Below, piece after piece: positions 25,597 through 34,574 of a stretch of 64,000 nt of DNA. Below the pieces are notes generated by a model that had not been told where the DNA came from, searched no databases, and was given only the letters and a program-made list of their open reading frames with translations. The position numbers and the translations under genes were made by a program. Location: the NCBI GenBank assembly GCA_964398315.1, contig CAYNMV010000020.1, positions 1 to 64,000 on the forward strand, read 5' to 3'. Positions within the stretch are counted from its first letter, which is position 1. Each line of letters starts with the position of its first letter. Origin of the DNA: JADLCB01 sp964398315. Lineage in GTDB: Bacteria; Planctomycetota; Phycisphaerae; Tepidisphaerales; Tepidisphaeraceae.

Positions 25597-26592
25597 ATGA
25601 CCCGACTCGCTCCCGCTGCCGACTCCGCCGGGGCCGCGCCCCACCCGCAGGCGCCGCCTCAGACGATGGTGTGGCGCTACCTGCGCCAGGCCGGGGATTC
25701 GGGCATGTATGTCTTCCGCCTGAGCAACCACCCGCCGACGATCGCACACGACCACCTGTTCCATGAGGTCGTCCTCATCGAAACCGGCACCGCCGAGCAT
25801 GTCACGGCGGAGGGAACCCGACGGCTGCGGCCGGGGGATGTGATTGTCCTCCGTCCGCAGGTGTGGCACGCCTACCATGCCCCGCGCGGACTGAGTCTCA
25901 TCAACTGCCTGATCGACGCCCCGCTTATGCAACGCCTTGGCCCGCTGCTGCATCCGGTGCACGGGGCGTTCGAGCTGCTGCGGCAGCGACCGCGCGACCC
26001 CCGCCGCACCGCGCCCACCCTGCTGCATGCCTCGCCGGCGGAGCGGGCCGTGCTGGCCGAGCGGCTCCAGTCGATCATGACCGAGCAACACACGCGGGCC
26101 AACGGCTGGCAGGCGGCGGCGGCAGCCGCGCTGCTGGAGCTGCTGGTGGCGGTCGTCCGCCTGGCCCAGGGGCGCACCACCCCGCGCCAGCCAATCGATC
26201 CACCCGGCGATCGCACCCAGCAGGCGGTGCTGGAAGTCGCCACCCGACTGGAGACTCATTTCACCGAGCCGGTATCGCTCCAGGACCTGGCCGACCAGGT
26301 TCACCTCAGCCCCGGCCACCTGTCGCGCAGCTTTACCCGGCAGATGGGGATGGGGATCATCCAGTACCTGCACCGCATGCGCGTGGAAGAGGCCTGCCGG
26401 TTGCTGCGCTACACCGATGAACCGATCGCACAGATCGCCACGCGGGTGGGGTACGATGAAATCGCCTATTTCTCGCGCTGCTTCCGTGCCCAGATGCACC
26501 AGTCGCCGATGCAGTACCGCCAGGCCGCGCGGGGCAGGCGCGACAGCGGGCAGGCAGACCCGGAGCACACCGGCCGGGAAGAAACGCCATAG
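25597..26592 (+). CDS. AraC-family transcriptional regulator
   Basis: 331 residues. The N-terminal half is a cupin-like ligand domain (HDHLFHEVVLIETGTAEHV, then LRPGDVIVLRPQVWHAY). The C-terminal 100 residues carry two helix-turn-helix motifs: SLQDLADQVHLSPGHLSRSF and PIAQIATRVGYDEIAYFSRC followed by FRAQMHQSPMQYR. The type is that of sugar-responsive activators. It is divergent from the oxidoreductase operon with 115 bp between the starts, and direct repeats of suitable spacing lie there, so it most likely activates that operon when its sugar is present. Confidence 0.92.
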   Translation: MTRLAPAADSAGAAPHPQAPPQTMVWRYLRQAGDSGMYVFRLSNHPPTIAHDHLFHEVVLIETGTAEHVTAEGTRRLRPGDVIVLRPQVWHAYHAPRGLSLINCLIDAPLMQRLGPLLHPVHGAFELLRQRPRDPRRTAPTLLHASPAERAVLAERLQSIMTEQHTRANGWQAAAAAALLELLVAVVRLAQGRTTPRQPIDPPGDRTQQAVLEVATRLETHFTEPVSLQDLADQVHLSPGHLSRSFTRQMGMGIIQYLHRMRVEEACRLLRYTDEPIAQIATRVGYDEIAYFSRCFRAQMHQSPMQYRQAARGRRDSGQADPEHTGREETP

Positions 26593-26636
26593 CGCGCCGT
26601 CTTGCCACTCTGGCTGCGCGGTTTTCTTATCCCCCG

Positions 26637-27086
26637 TCAGCGCTCGGAGGGCTGGCGGATTTCGATCTCGCGGATGGTCCTGGAGATGGGTGTGATCTGG
26701 ACATCTATACGGTCAGGCGGGAGCAGGTCGAGAACCCGGCTGGCCCATTCCACCACCACCACGCCCTGCTGTTCGAGCAGCTCGGTGAAACCGATGGCCT
26801 CGAAATCCTCAGCCGAGTGGACCCGGTAGGCATCGAGGTGATAGACCGTGAGGCGCGGGGCGGGGTAGACGTTGAGCAGGACGAACGTGGGGCTGCTGAC
26901 GCGCATGGTCCCGCCCAGGCCACGGACCAGGCCGCGGACAAACTGCGTCTTGCCAGCGCCCAGATCCCCTTCCAGCGCGATGCACTGCCCGCCGCGCAGA
27001 CGAGCGGCCAGCTCCGCGGCGATCCGCTCCGTTTCCTCAACCGAATGAGACCGATAAACCACGCGGCGGATGATACCGCGAACCAC
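26637..27086 (-). CDS. tsaE: tRNA threonylcarbamoyladenosine biosynthesis ATPase TsaE
   Basis: 149 residues, the normal TsaE size. The P-loop is LEGDLGAGKT, followed by FVRGLVRGLGG, the family motif VSSPTFVLLNVY, then YHLDAYR and VVVEWASR. TsaE powers the TsaB-TsaD complex that makes t6A37 on ANN-decoding tRNAs. The start is a GTG at 27086, and another GTG follows eight codons later. It converges with the AraC-family gene (44 bp). None of the other tsa genes is in the window. Confidence 0.93.
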   Translation of the reverse strand: MVRGIIRRVVYRSHSVEETERIAAELAARLRGGQCIALEGDLGAGKTQFVRGLVRGLGGTMRVSSPTFVLLNVYPAPRLTVYHLDAYRVHSAEDFEAIGFTELLEQQGVVVVEWASRVLDLLPPDRIDVQITPISRTIREIEIRQPSER

Positions 27087-27232
27087 CCCCGACGAAAGGC
27101 AAAGCGGGGCTTCTACAAACCCTTTATCGATAAACTCTTACGACCACTCTCATCGAAACATCAAAAAAGTGCTTAAGATTTTCAGACCTGAACGCCGACG
27201 TGAGTAGTGCAGAGTGCGTGTGGCAATTTAAC

Positions 27233-27349
27233 TTGACGCCCGCAACCTGCCCAGTAAGCTAAACTGGGTAATTTTGAAGGCAAGCGCCTGTGGCGCATTT
27301 TCTCCCCTCCGGAAGACAGCGTGCTTAACCGCCGCTGTCTTCTTTCTTT
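27233..27349 (+). ncRNA. candidate small RNA with own promoter and terminator
   Basis: TTGACG (27233-27238) and TAAGCT (27255-27260, 16-bp spacer) form a plausible promoter with a start near 27267. A small hairpin GCGCC-tgt-GGCGC (27285-27297) is followed by the pyrimidine stretch CTCCCCTCC (27302-27310). A perfect 9-bp stem GAAGACAGC/GCTGTCTTC (27312-27320 with 27334-27342) ends in a T-rich tract (27343-27349). The next gene has its own promoter directly after this, so the unit looks like an independent RNA of about 80 nt. The CTCCCCTCC segment could pair with Shine-Dalgarno sequences. An attenuating leader is the alternative. Confidence 0.5.
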
Positions 27350-27376
27350 GGCACTGGGATGGGTCCGCCTTACGAT
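27348..27376 (+). promoter_or_regulatory. promoter of the GT39-like gene (leaderless type)
   Basis: TTGGCA (27348-27353), a 17-bp spacer and TACGAT (27371-27376) lie 8 nt before the ATG at 27385. It begins where the upstream terminator ends. Confidence 0.6.
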
Positions 27377-27384
27377 AGGCGTGT

Positions 27385-28680
27385 ATGAAAGCCCGGACAA
27401 CCCGCCGCGAAATTGGGCTGCTGATGTTGCTGGCTATCGCCGTTCGCGTGCCGTGGCTGTTGCTGCAACCGACCGATCCCAGCGCCATCCGCCTCCAGTT
27501 GCCCGACCAGGCGGAATATCTGGAAATTGCCCACAACCTTCTTTCCAGCCGGTCTTTACATTTCCATGATCCCCGCTTTGATGAGCCGGTCTACGCCTTC
27601 CGCATGCCGGGCTATCCCCTGTTCATGGCCGTGCTGGGCGCTCGCCCGACACTGGTTCGGCTGGCGCAGGTCCTGATGGATGCGGCATCGGTGGCCGGTG
27701 TCTATCTCCTTGCCCGGCGGTGGATTCGGATCGCACCGCGGGATCCGCTGTCCCGGTTCGACACCACCCGCTCCTGGCGCGACCGCCTCTCGCCGGCGCT
27801 GCTGGCAGGCGGGTTGGTGGCGCTCAATCCGTGGATGGTCTACTTTTCGTCGTTACTCCTGACAGAAACGCTGTTTACGGCAATGCTGGTGTGGGGGATG
27901 GTGTTGCTGTCGCTGCGCTGGCCAGCGCGGCGCGGGGGACTGATTGCCGGGATGCTGCTGCTGGCGGCAAGCCTTTACGTGCGCCCCTCGGCGGTGCTGC
28001 TGCCGATGCTGCTGACATTCGCAGCAGTTTTGGCGAACCGCCCCGAGAGCAGACCGTACCATTCACAGCGGAAGTTGATCTTTCGCGAGGCGCTGATCCT
28101 GGCCGTGCTGGCAGCCGGGCTGACGGGCCTGTTCCTGCTCCCCTGGGGGATTCGCAATCGTCTCCACCCCAACGTGAATACCTGGATCTGGACAACCACC
28201 AACGCCGGGTTCACCGCGTATGACGGCTTGCGGCCCGGCGCGACCGGAGCCTCAGATCAAACGTTTGTTCAGGACATGCCGGAATTGCAGGCGATGAGCG
28301 AAGTAGAGCGCTCCGCCTATTTGAAAGGCCGCGCCCGGCACGCCGCGGCGGAGGACCCCGGCCGCCTTATCGGACTGACCTTGCGCAAGGTGGCCCGCAC
28401 CTGGAGCCCCCTGCCGCTCAGCGCAGCATATTCAAGCCTGCAATACATCCTGCCTGGCGTGCTTTATTCGGTCCCGTTCTTCCTGCTCGTGGTGCTGGGC
28501 ATGGGGGTCGGGCCGATGACAAAAACGGCAAAGTTGTTCCTGCTTTTCCCGGCGATCTATCTTACGTTGATTCACGGGATATCGGTTGGGTCCGCCCGCT
28601 ATCGCGTGCCCGCCGAAGCCCCCCTGGCCGTGATCGCCGCCGGAGTGTTTGCCCCGCGTGGCCGGGGGCGGGTTGCCTGA
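27385..28680 (+). CDS. GT-C type membrane glycosyltransferase (GT39-like)
   Basis: 431 residues with about ten membrane segments. After the first segment (GLLMLLAIAVRVPWLLL) comes the periplasmic acidic loop LPDQAEYLEIAHNLL, which holds the catalytic Asp/Glu pattern of ArnT/PMT-type transferases, and then FRMPGYPLF, also typical. A long second loop lies near residues 255-330. The enzymes use a polyprenyl-phosphate sugar on the outer face of the membrane. The acceptor is unknown. A TTGGCA-TACGAT promoter lies directly upstream. The AsmA-like gene starts 30 nt after its stop, so both may be expressed together. Confidence 0.8.
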   Translation: MKARTTRREIGLLMLLAIAVRVPWLLLQPTDPSAIRLQLPDQAEYLEIAHNLLSSRSLHFHDPRFDEPVYAFRMPGYPLFMAVLGARPTLVRLAQVLMDAASVAGVYLLARRWIRIAPRDPLSRFDTTRSWRDRLSPALLAGGLVALNPWMVYFSSLLLTETLFTAMLVWGMVLLSLRWPARRGGLIAGMLLLAASLYVRPSAVLLPMLLTFAAVLANRPESRPYHSQRKLIFREALILAVLAAGLTGLFLLPWGIRNRLHPNVNTWIWTTTNAGFTAYDGLRPGATGASDQTFVQDMPELQAMSEVERSAYLKGRARHAAAEDPGRLIGLTLRKVARTWSPLPLSAAYSSLQYILPGVLYSVPFFLLVVLGMGVGPMTKTAKLFLLFPAIYLTLIHGISVGSARYRVPAEAPLAVIAAGVFAPRGRGRVA

Positions 28681-28710
28681 CGGATTGTTGCCCACCTGTT
28701 GTCACCTGGA

Positions 28711-31700
28711 ATGCCGCGCCTCTCGAGCCAACCCGATCGCCTGTTCGATCGCCCCTGGCGCGCCGGGCACCCCCTTCGCCCGCGCATCAGCCGGCGGCGA
28801 CGCTGGATCATGCTGGGGCTGCTGACCCTCCTGCTGACCATCATCGGCGGGTACGCCTACCTGACCGATGCCGATCGCGTCGAGCGCCTGGCCGAGGGGT
28901 ACCTGTCGCGCGTGCTCAATGCCCGGGTCGATGTGGGGGCGGCCAACCTCTCGATCTTCGAAGGCTTGCGGCTGGATGATGTCGCGGTGTACGTGGATGA
29001 TTCAGACTCGGCCGAGTCGGTCATCTTCACCGCTGAGGCGTTTCGCATCGACTACAAGCCGCAGGCACTGCTGACCGGCCGGCTGGATGCCGAGCAGATC
29101 ATCGCCGTCACCCCGCATGTGCGCCTGACCGAGAACCTCGACACCGGCCGCTGGAACTACGAGCGGCTGATTCGCGAGCCCGATCCCACCACCGCCCCCA
29201 CCAGCCAGCCGGCCGAGGGCGATCGGCTTGGACCGGCGCGCCTGCCCGAACTGATCTTGCGTGATGCCCGCATCGAGTACGCCGAGATCCGCAACGGCGA
29301 TTTCATTCCGCGCGGATCGATGGCGATCGAGGGGAAGCTGTCGGCCGGAAGCGAGCCGGGGCGCTACAACTTCGAGTTGCAGTCGCGCGGGCCCACCGAG
29401 GGCGTTGGGGCGGTGGCGCGCGGATCGGTGGTGCCGGCCACCGGCCAGTTCACCATGCGGCTGAACAACTTCGACTTCGGCCGTGATGTGCTGTCGATGA
29501 TGCCGGCGCAGGTGCGGCGATGGTGTGAGGAGCATGGCCTGGCCGGGCGGGTAGACATCCCCGAACTGTCGTTCAACCCGCCGCAACATGGGCAGCCGGC
29601 CACGTTCCGCGTGGTGACCACGCTGAATAACGTCACCCTGGCGATCGACCCGCGCGAGTACCGCGGCCGCGATGAAATCCGCCACCAGGAGCGGCTGCTG
29701 GCCAACGTGCGGCTGCTGCGGCTGGGGCCGCTGCGCGTGGGGGGCGTATTGGCCGAACTGGAGGACATGCTTATCCCCCGCCCGATCACTCTCGATGGAG
29801 TGGCCGGCACTTTCGTCTTCGACCAGGATGGGATCGACATCCAGAACCTGCGTGGACGGCTGGAAACCAATGCCTTCCGCATCAACGGGCACATCGACGG
29901 CTACAACCCCGGCGCTCCCCTGCGGGTCCGCCTGACCTCAGCCGACCATGAGAATTTTTACATCGGCCAGTCGCCGCGCTACATCATCTCGCTGCCGGGC
30001 GCGGTGCGGCAGATTTATGATCACCTGCGCCCGGTGGGCTCGGGGCGGCTGGATTTCGAGCTGGTCCGCCGCGCGCCCGGCGAGCGCCCGCAGGTGAACG
30101 GCACGGTCGAGATCGTCGATGGCCAGTTCACCTTCGACCGTTTTCCCTATCCGCTGCGGAATGTGACCGGCAAAATCATCCTCCGCACCGACCCGGTCAC
30201 GGGGCAGTCGGATTTGCAACTCAAGGACCTGCGCGGCTACGGCATCGCCAACGGGCCAAACGCCGACAGCGTGGTGCGCATCAACGGCACCATGGGACCG
30301 CTAGGGCCGGAGACGGCGGTCAAGATCATCGTGACCGGTAGCAATGTGCGCCAGGAGCAGCAGGTGATCGACGCCCTGCCCACCGAAGCGCGCCAGGCGC
30401 TGGCCGCGCTGGATGCCGAGGGGAAACGCGGCTATCCCGATTTCCGCATCGACTTCCGCTGCGATGTCGAGCGGCTGTATGGGCGGCAGAGCAGGTGGAT
30501 CGTCAACACCGACCTGCTGGTGCATGAGGCCAGCGGCGCCCTCAAGGCCTTTCCCTATCCGCTGAGCAACCTCACCGGCGTGATCCTGGTACGTGAGGGG
30601 AAGTTGCAGATCATCGACGGCGCCATGAAGCGGGGCGATGCCACCCTCAGCTTCGCCGGCGATTTCACCTGGGGCAAGCCCGAGCCGGAATCGGATGCAC
30701 CGCCGCGGGTGAAGCCCAACCTGACTATCAGCGCCCGCAACGTGCCGATCGATGAAGACCTGATGGCCGCGCTGCCCGAGGGACGGCGGCAGTGGATCAC
30801 GCGCCTGGGAGCGGCGGGGAAGATCGACATCGATGGCAAGATCCTGCCCGATGAGGATTCGGATTTCGGTTTCGCCATCGACCTGTCTGTGCGCGAGGGA
30901 ACACTGCTGCCGCTGGAGGGCAAGCCGGTGGTGACGGACGTGACGGCCGATGTTCACCTGACCCCGCAGAAATCCACCATCCGCTCGTTCAGCGCCAAGC
31001 GCGGGCAGGCCACGATCACCGGCCATGGCGTGGCCACCTGGGGCGAGGGTGAAGTGCCGCAGCTCAACCTGTCAGCGCAGGCGGTGGAGCTGCAACTGGA
31101 GGAATCCCTCTACCGCGTCCTGCCCGCCATCGCCCAGCGCGCCTGGGATCAGGTGCGCCCCGAAGGCACCATCGATGCGGCCATGACCTACAGCGGCGAT
31201 GCGACGTTCAGCGCGCAGCCGCTCCCGGATGCTGCGCTGGCAGCCGGTGATGCCCCCCCGCTGCCGCACCATGCAGGAGAACCTGAGCGAAACGACGGAC
31301 CCAAAGGATTCCAGCTCACCCTGCGTCCGCGCCAGCTCACGATCCAGCCCGAGGTGTTCCCCTATCGCATGGAACAGGTGGCCGGCGCGGTGGCGATCCG
31401 CAACGGGCAGGTCCATCTTCAGGACATCACCGCCCGTCATGGCGAGGGTACGCTCCGTGTGACCGGCACCGGCGTGTTGGGCGACGCATCGGCCTGGGAC
31501 TTGCAGCTCAAGGCCGAAAAGCTGGCGGCGGATGAGGACCTGCGCAAGGCGCTGCCCGAGGCGCTGGCGGCACTGGCCGACAAGCTGGAACTCGGCGGTA
31601 CGCTCTCGGCCGATTTCCCGCGGTTCATCTACACCGCCCCCACCGGCAGCACCACGCTGGCGCGGGTGGTGAACCTGGATGAGCCAGTGACAACACAGCC

Positions 31701-32568
31701 GGCCGCGCCGGGCTCGATCGAGTTTGAAGGCACACTGGCCTTCGATCGCGCTTCGATGAACGTCGGCGTGCAGCTCGATGAGGTGGTCGGCACATTGCAA
31801 CTAACCGGCCGCACGCGTGATGGGCAGCTCACGATGTTCACCGGCGCGATGGAGGTGCCCACGCTCACGCTGGCGGGTCGTGCGGGCAGGAACCTGAAAG
31901 CCGAACTGACCCAATTGCCCGACCAGCAGGCGATGAAGATCGACAAGCTGCGAGGCGAACTGGCCGGCGGCGAAATTGCGGGGGTGGTGGCGCTGGCCTA
32001 TCCCCAGACCGGTCCATCACGATACAAGATGGAACTTGCGCTGCGCAATGCTGATGTGCGGGCACTGGCCGGCGGGAGCGACAATGTGAGCGGACAGCTC
32101 ACCGCCAGCCTGGCGCTGGAAGGTGCCTGGGCCGATCCGGCCAGCCGGCGCGGCCGCGGCGAGGTAAGCGTGGCCGGCCGCGAGATGTACAATATCCCGC
32201 TGATCCTGGGGCTGCTGGAGATCACCAACCTGGCGGTGCCCATCAACAGCCCCTTCAAGACCGCCCACGCGGCCTATATCGTGGCCGGCAACCAGGTGAC
32301 ATTCGAACAGATCGAGCTGCGATCGGACCAGATGCGCATGGCCGGCAGCGGATCGCTCGATTTTGACAATCAGCGCGTGCGCATGACCTTCACCACCGAT
32401 AACCCCAACTGGCCGAAGCTGCCGGTGATTGGTGATCTGATCGTGGGCGCCCGCAACGAGTTGCTCCAGATCCAGGTTCGCGGCACGATCGAAAAGCCCA
32501 AGGTCTCGGCGACCTCGATGACCACCTTCCAGACCACGATTGACGAAGTCATGCGGTCGGGAAAGTGA
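28711..32568 (+). CDS. AsmA-like/DUF3971-type envelope protein
   Basis: 1285 residues with a basic N-terminus and one membrane anchor (about 33-50), then a very long periplasmic region of repeated beta-strand units. LEDMLIPRPITLDGVAGTF, FPYPLRNVTGKI and a second FPYPLSNLTGVI are repeat landmarks, and the C-terminus (NWPKLPVIGDLIVGARNELL then VRGTIEKPKVS) is that of AsmA/TamB-family lipid-transport proteins. Family members form hydrophobic grooves that carry phospholipid across the periplasm. The ATG at 28711 is used; a TTG four codons upstream is possible. Its presence implies a diderm envelope. Confidence 0.8.
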   Translation: MPRLSSQPDRLFDRPWRAGHPLRPRISRRRRWIMLGLLTLLLTIIGGYAYLTDADRVERLAEGYLSRVLNARVDVGAANLSIFEGLRLDDVAVYVDDSDSAESVIFTAEAFRIDYKPQALLTGRLDAEQIIAVTPHVRLTENLDTGRWNYERLIREPDPTTAPTSQPAEGDRLGPARLPELILRDARIEYAEIRNGDFIPRGSMAIEGKLSAGSEPGRYNFELQSRGPTEGVGAVARGSVVPATGQFTMRLNNFDFGRDVLSMMPAQVRRWCEEHGLAGRVDIPELSFNPPQHGQPATFRVVTTLNNVTLAIDPREYRGRDEIRHQERLLANVRLLRLGPLRVGGVLAELEDMLIPRPITLDGVAGTFVFDQDGIDIQNLRGRLETNAFRINGHIDGYNPGAPLRVRLTSADHENFYIGQSPRYIISLPGAVRQIYDHLRPVGSGRLDFELVRRAPGERPQVNGTVEIVDGQFTFDRFPYPLRNVTGKIILRTDPVTGQSDLQLKDLRGYGIANGPNADSVVRINGTMGPLGPETAVKIIVTGSNVRQEQQVIDALPTEARQALAALDAEGKRGYPDFRIDFRCDVERLYGRQSRWIVNTDLLVHEASGALKAFPYPLSNLTGVILVREGKLQIIDGAMKRGDATLSFAGDFTWGKPEPESDAPPRVKPNLTISARNVPIDEDLMAALPEGRRQWITRLGAAGKIDIDGKILPDEDSDFGFAIDLSVREGTLLPLEGKPVVTDVTADVHLTPQKSTIRSFSAKRGQATITGHGVATWGEGEVPQLNLSAQAVELQLEESLYRVLPAIAQRAWDQVRPEGTIDAAMTYSGDATFSAQPLPDAALAAGDAPPLPHHAGEPERNDGPKGFQLTLRPRQLTIQPEVFPYRMEQVAGAVAIRNGQVHLQDITARHGEGTLRVTGTGVLGDASAWDLQLKAEKLAADEDLRKALPEALAALADKLELGGTLSADFPRFIYTAPTGSTTLARVVNLDEPVTTQPAAPGSIEFEGTLAFDRASMNVGVQLDEVVGTLQLTGRTRDGQLTMFTGAMEVPTLTLAGRAGRNLKAELTQLPDQQAMKIDKLRGELAGGEIAGVVALAYPQTGPSRYKMELALRNADVRALAGGSDNVSGQLTASLALEGAWADPASRRGRGEVSVAGREMYNIPLILGLLEITNLAVPINSPFKTAHAAYIVAGNQVTFEQIELRSDQMRMAGSGSLDFDNQRVRMTFTTDNPNWPKLPVIGDLIVGARNELLQIQVRGTIEKPKVSATSMTTFQTTIDEVMRSGK

Positions 32569-32652
32569 GGGCTCTCCATCCAGGGCCCAGGGGAAACGGA
32601 TGGTTGACGGTGCGCCAGCAGCGCGTGGCAAGAGATGGCAGTTTCGCGCCTT

Positions 32653-32687
32653 GCTCACTGCTCACGCCTGGTGTCCCTGAGCCCTGA
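32653..32687 (+). repeat. short run of 7-bp words upstream of nadK
   Basis: Five 7-bp words lie in register: two of GCTCACT type, one unrelated, two of GCCCTGA type. There is no clear inverted partner, so membership in the heptamer family is uncertain. It ends 47 bp before the nadK ATG. Confidence 0.35.
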
Positions 32688-32722
32688 ATCTCCCTCGCCG
32701 TGTTCCTCTGCCCTGCCGCTGC

Positions 32723-32728
32723 TACAAT
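32723..32728 (+). promoter_or_regulatory. leaderless-type -10 box of nadK
   Basis: TACAAT, near consensus, ends 6 nt before the nadK ATG. The -35 is weak. Confidence 0.5.
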
Positions 32729-32734
32729 AGACCC

Positions 32735-33610
32735 ATGCGATTGTTCATCGTCGTCAATCACGACAAACCCCAGGTGCGGGCGGCACTGGATGAGATGCTG
32801 CCCTGGGTAAAGAAGCGCGCGGAGGTGGTCGGGGTGGACGGCGAGACCGACAAGGATCTGTCCGACATCAAGGCGGATGTGATCCTGGTCATGGGGGGTG
32901 ATGGAACGCTGCTGTCGGCCGCACGGCGGCTCAATGGACGGCAGATGCCGCTGCTGGGGGTCAACTTCGGCAAGCTGGGGTTCCTCTCCAGTTTCAGCGC
33001 TTCGGACTTTCAGCGCCGATTCGACGACCTGATCGCCGGCAAGCTGCCGATCCGCTCACGACTGATGCTGGAGGCCTCGGTGGTGTCGGCCGACACGCCC
33101 TGCCGGTACATCGAGCCGGAAGATGTGGCTATCCGCCGGCGATTCGTGGCCACAGCGCTGAACGATGCGGTCATCACCGCCGGCCCGCCGTTCCATATGA
33201 TCGAGCTGAACCTCAGCGCTGACTGCGAAACCAGCGTGCGCTTTTTCGGCGATGGTGTCATCGTCGCCACCCCCTCCGGCTCCACCGCCTACAACATCAG
33301 CGCGGGCGGGCCGATCGTGCAGAACGGGGTGGAGGGATTCTGCATCACGCCGATCTGCCCCCACAGCCTGTCGTTCCGCCCGGTGGTGGTCACCTCGCGC
33401 AGCACGATCCTGATCACCACGCTGGCGGTGAACGAGGGCACAACGCTCTTTTGCGATGGCCAGGCCAGCACGAAACTGCAACGTGGCGACACCGTCATCA
33501 TCCGCCGCGGCCCGCATGATGTCCGCCTGATCGAAAACCCCGAGGTGCGCGGCTTCCGCACGCTGGCCGAGAAGCTGCACTGGGCCATCGGGCCGAGGTA
33601 CAATCTGTAA
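32735..33610 (+). CDS. nadK: NAD kinase
   Basis: 291 residues. VILVMGGDGTLLSAAR contains the catalytic GGDGT (residues 54-58). LLGVNFGKLGFLS, the Asn-Asp pair in ALNDAVIT and the TPSGSTAYNISAGGP motif are the standard NAD-kinase elements. It phosphorylates NAD to NADP in the cytoplasm. Size and motif order are normal. The start follows a TACAAT box by 6 nt, so the mRNA may be leaderless. The DUF167 gene follows after a heptamer repeat. Confidence 0.95.
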   Translation: MRLFIVVNHDKPQVRAALDEMLPWVKKRAEVVGVDGETDKDLSDIKADVILVMGGDGTLLSAARRLNGRQMPLLGVNFGKLGFLSSFSASDFQRRFDDLIAGKLPIRSRLMLEASVVSADTPCRYIEPEDVAIRRRFVATALNDAVITAGPPFHMIELNLSADCETSVRFFGDGVIVATPSGSTAYNISAGGPIVQNGVEGFCITPICPHSLSFRPVVVTSRSTILITTLAVNEGTTLFCDGQASTKLQRGDTVIIRRGPHDVRLIENPEVRGFRTLAEKLHWAIGPRYNL

Positions 33611-33619
33611 CAATTTTCG

Positions 33620-33680
33620 ATTGCCCATTGCTGCATTTTTCATTCGACAACGGGCAATCAACGGTTGGCAATGGGCAATG
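33620..33680. repeat. heptamer inverted repeat containing the DUF167 start codon
   Basis: Words of ATTGCCC type lie at 33620-33633 and four words of GGCAATG type in register at 33653-33680. A perfect 12-bp inverted repeat is ATTGCCCATTGC (33620-33631) with GCAATGGGCAAT (33668-33679). The start codon ATG (33678-33680) is the last three bases of the final word. Confidence 0.85.
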
Positions 33681-33956
33681 GCTGATTCCCCTGTCATGCT
33701 GTCGGTCAAGGTGGTTCCCGGCGCGTCGCGCGACCGGGTGGCGGGGCGCTATGGCGAAGGGGTGAAGGTGCAGGTATCCGCCCCGCCGGAGAAGGGCAAG
33801 GCCAACGAGGCCGTTATCGCGGTGCTGGCGGCGTGGCTGGGGATCAAGCCCGGGCAGATCACGCTCACCGCCGGGCATGTCAATCCGCGCAAGACATTCC
33901 GTCTGTCGGGGTTGAGCGGGTCAGCGCTGCACGCCAAGCTCGAATCGCTGGGCTGA
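33678..33956 (+). CDS. DUF167 (YggU-family) protein
   Basis: 92 residues. LSVKVVPGASRDRVAG, the run KVQVSAPPEKGKANEAVI and KPGQITLTAGHVNPRKTFRL are the full DUF167 pattern; the function of this small, widely spread family is unknown. The ATG at 33678 is the final triplet of a heptamer repeat. An ATG six codons later (33696) also fits the family start. Neither has a Shine-Dalgarno. It lies 67 nt after nadK and is probably co-transcribed. Confidence 0.85.
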   Translation: MADSPVMLSVKVVPGASRDRVAGRYGEGVKVQVSAPPEKGKANEAVIAVLAAWLGIKPGQITLTAGHVNPRKTFRLSGLSGSALHAKLESLG

Positions 33957-33995
33957 GGCGGTGTTTTTGCATGGTCTGATAACCGGCGGCGGGGG

Positions 33996-34001
33996 TAAAC
34001 T
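33996..34001 (+). promoter_or_regulatory. leaderless-type -10 box
   Basis: TAAACT ends 8 nt before the ATG at 34010 of the secreted protein. No clear -35 box at normal spacing. Confidence 0.4.
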
Positions 34002-34009
34002 CGGTTGCC

Positions 34010-34519
34010 ATGAAAGTCCTCGCCTTTTTTGCCGGTCTGCTGCTGACATCCGCGGCCTTCGCACAGGTGATCTACCTGCCGGTGCAATACCAGTATGGCC
34101 AGCAGCACAAGTATTACTACGGTGGCAACGACCCGCTGATCTTCGCCCGGGCCGAGCGCGAATCAGCCTTGCTGGCGTGGCGTTCGGTCAAGCGGCCGCT
34201 GCCGCGGGTCTACTCCGACCTGCTGCCGTTCACCAATGCCTACCTGTACGGCTTTCGCGCCAGCGATGCCTACAACCAGGCCTACCAGAGCGTGCCGCGC
34301 TACTTCGTCAAGCGCGATCTGCTGGCCACGGCGGTTGAGGTGGACGGCGCGCTGATCGTTCCTCCCACCCCGCCGCGATCGCTGCCGGTGACGCCCTACG
34401 CATCGACCGCCCCCGCGCCGACCCCGGCGAAGAAAGGCGTCATCCTGATCATCCCCAGGAAGCAACCGCGGGAGGTCAAGGACGCCCGGCCGGTCATGTT
34501 TGTCAGCGCTGGACAGTGA
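34010..34519 (+). CDS. small secreted protein of unknown function
   Basis: 169 residues. MKVLAFFAGLLLTSAAFAQV is a clean signal peptide with cleavage after AFA. The mature part starts with a Tyr/Gln-rich stretch (VIYLPVQYQYGQQHKYYYGG), has a central region ending FVKRDLLATAVEV, and a Pro/Ala/Thr-rich low-complexity tail. No Cys residues and no known domain are seen. A TAAACT box 8 nt before the ATG suggests its own leaderless transcript. It converges with the diguanylate cyclase gene (55 bp between stops). Confidence 0.7.
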   Translation: MKVLAFFAGLLLTSAAFAQVIYLPVQYQYGQQHKYYYGGNDPLIFARAERESALLAWRSVKRPLPRVYSDLLPFTNAYLYGFRASDAYNQAYQSVPRYFVKRDLLATAVEVDGALIVPPTPPRSLPVTPYASTAPAPTPAKKGVILIIPRKQPREVKDARPVMFVSAGQ

Positions 34520-34574
34520 GACCGCATGCCACCGAGCGGCCATCGGAGGCGGCGGCCGGAATATCCGCGTTTCC

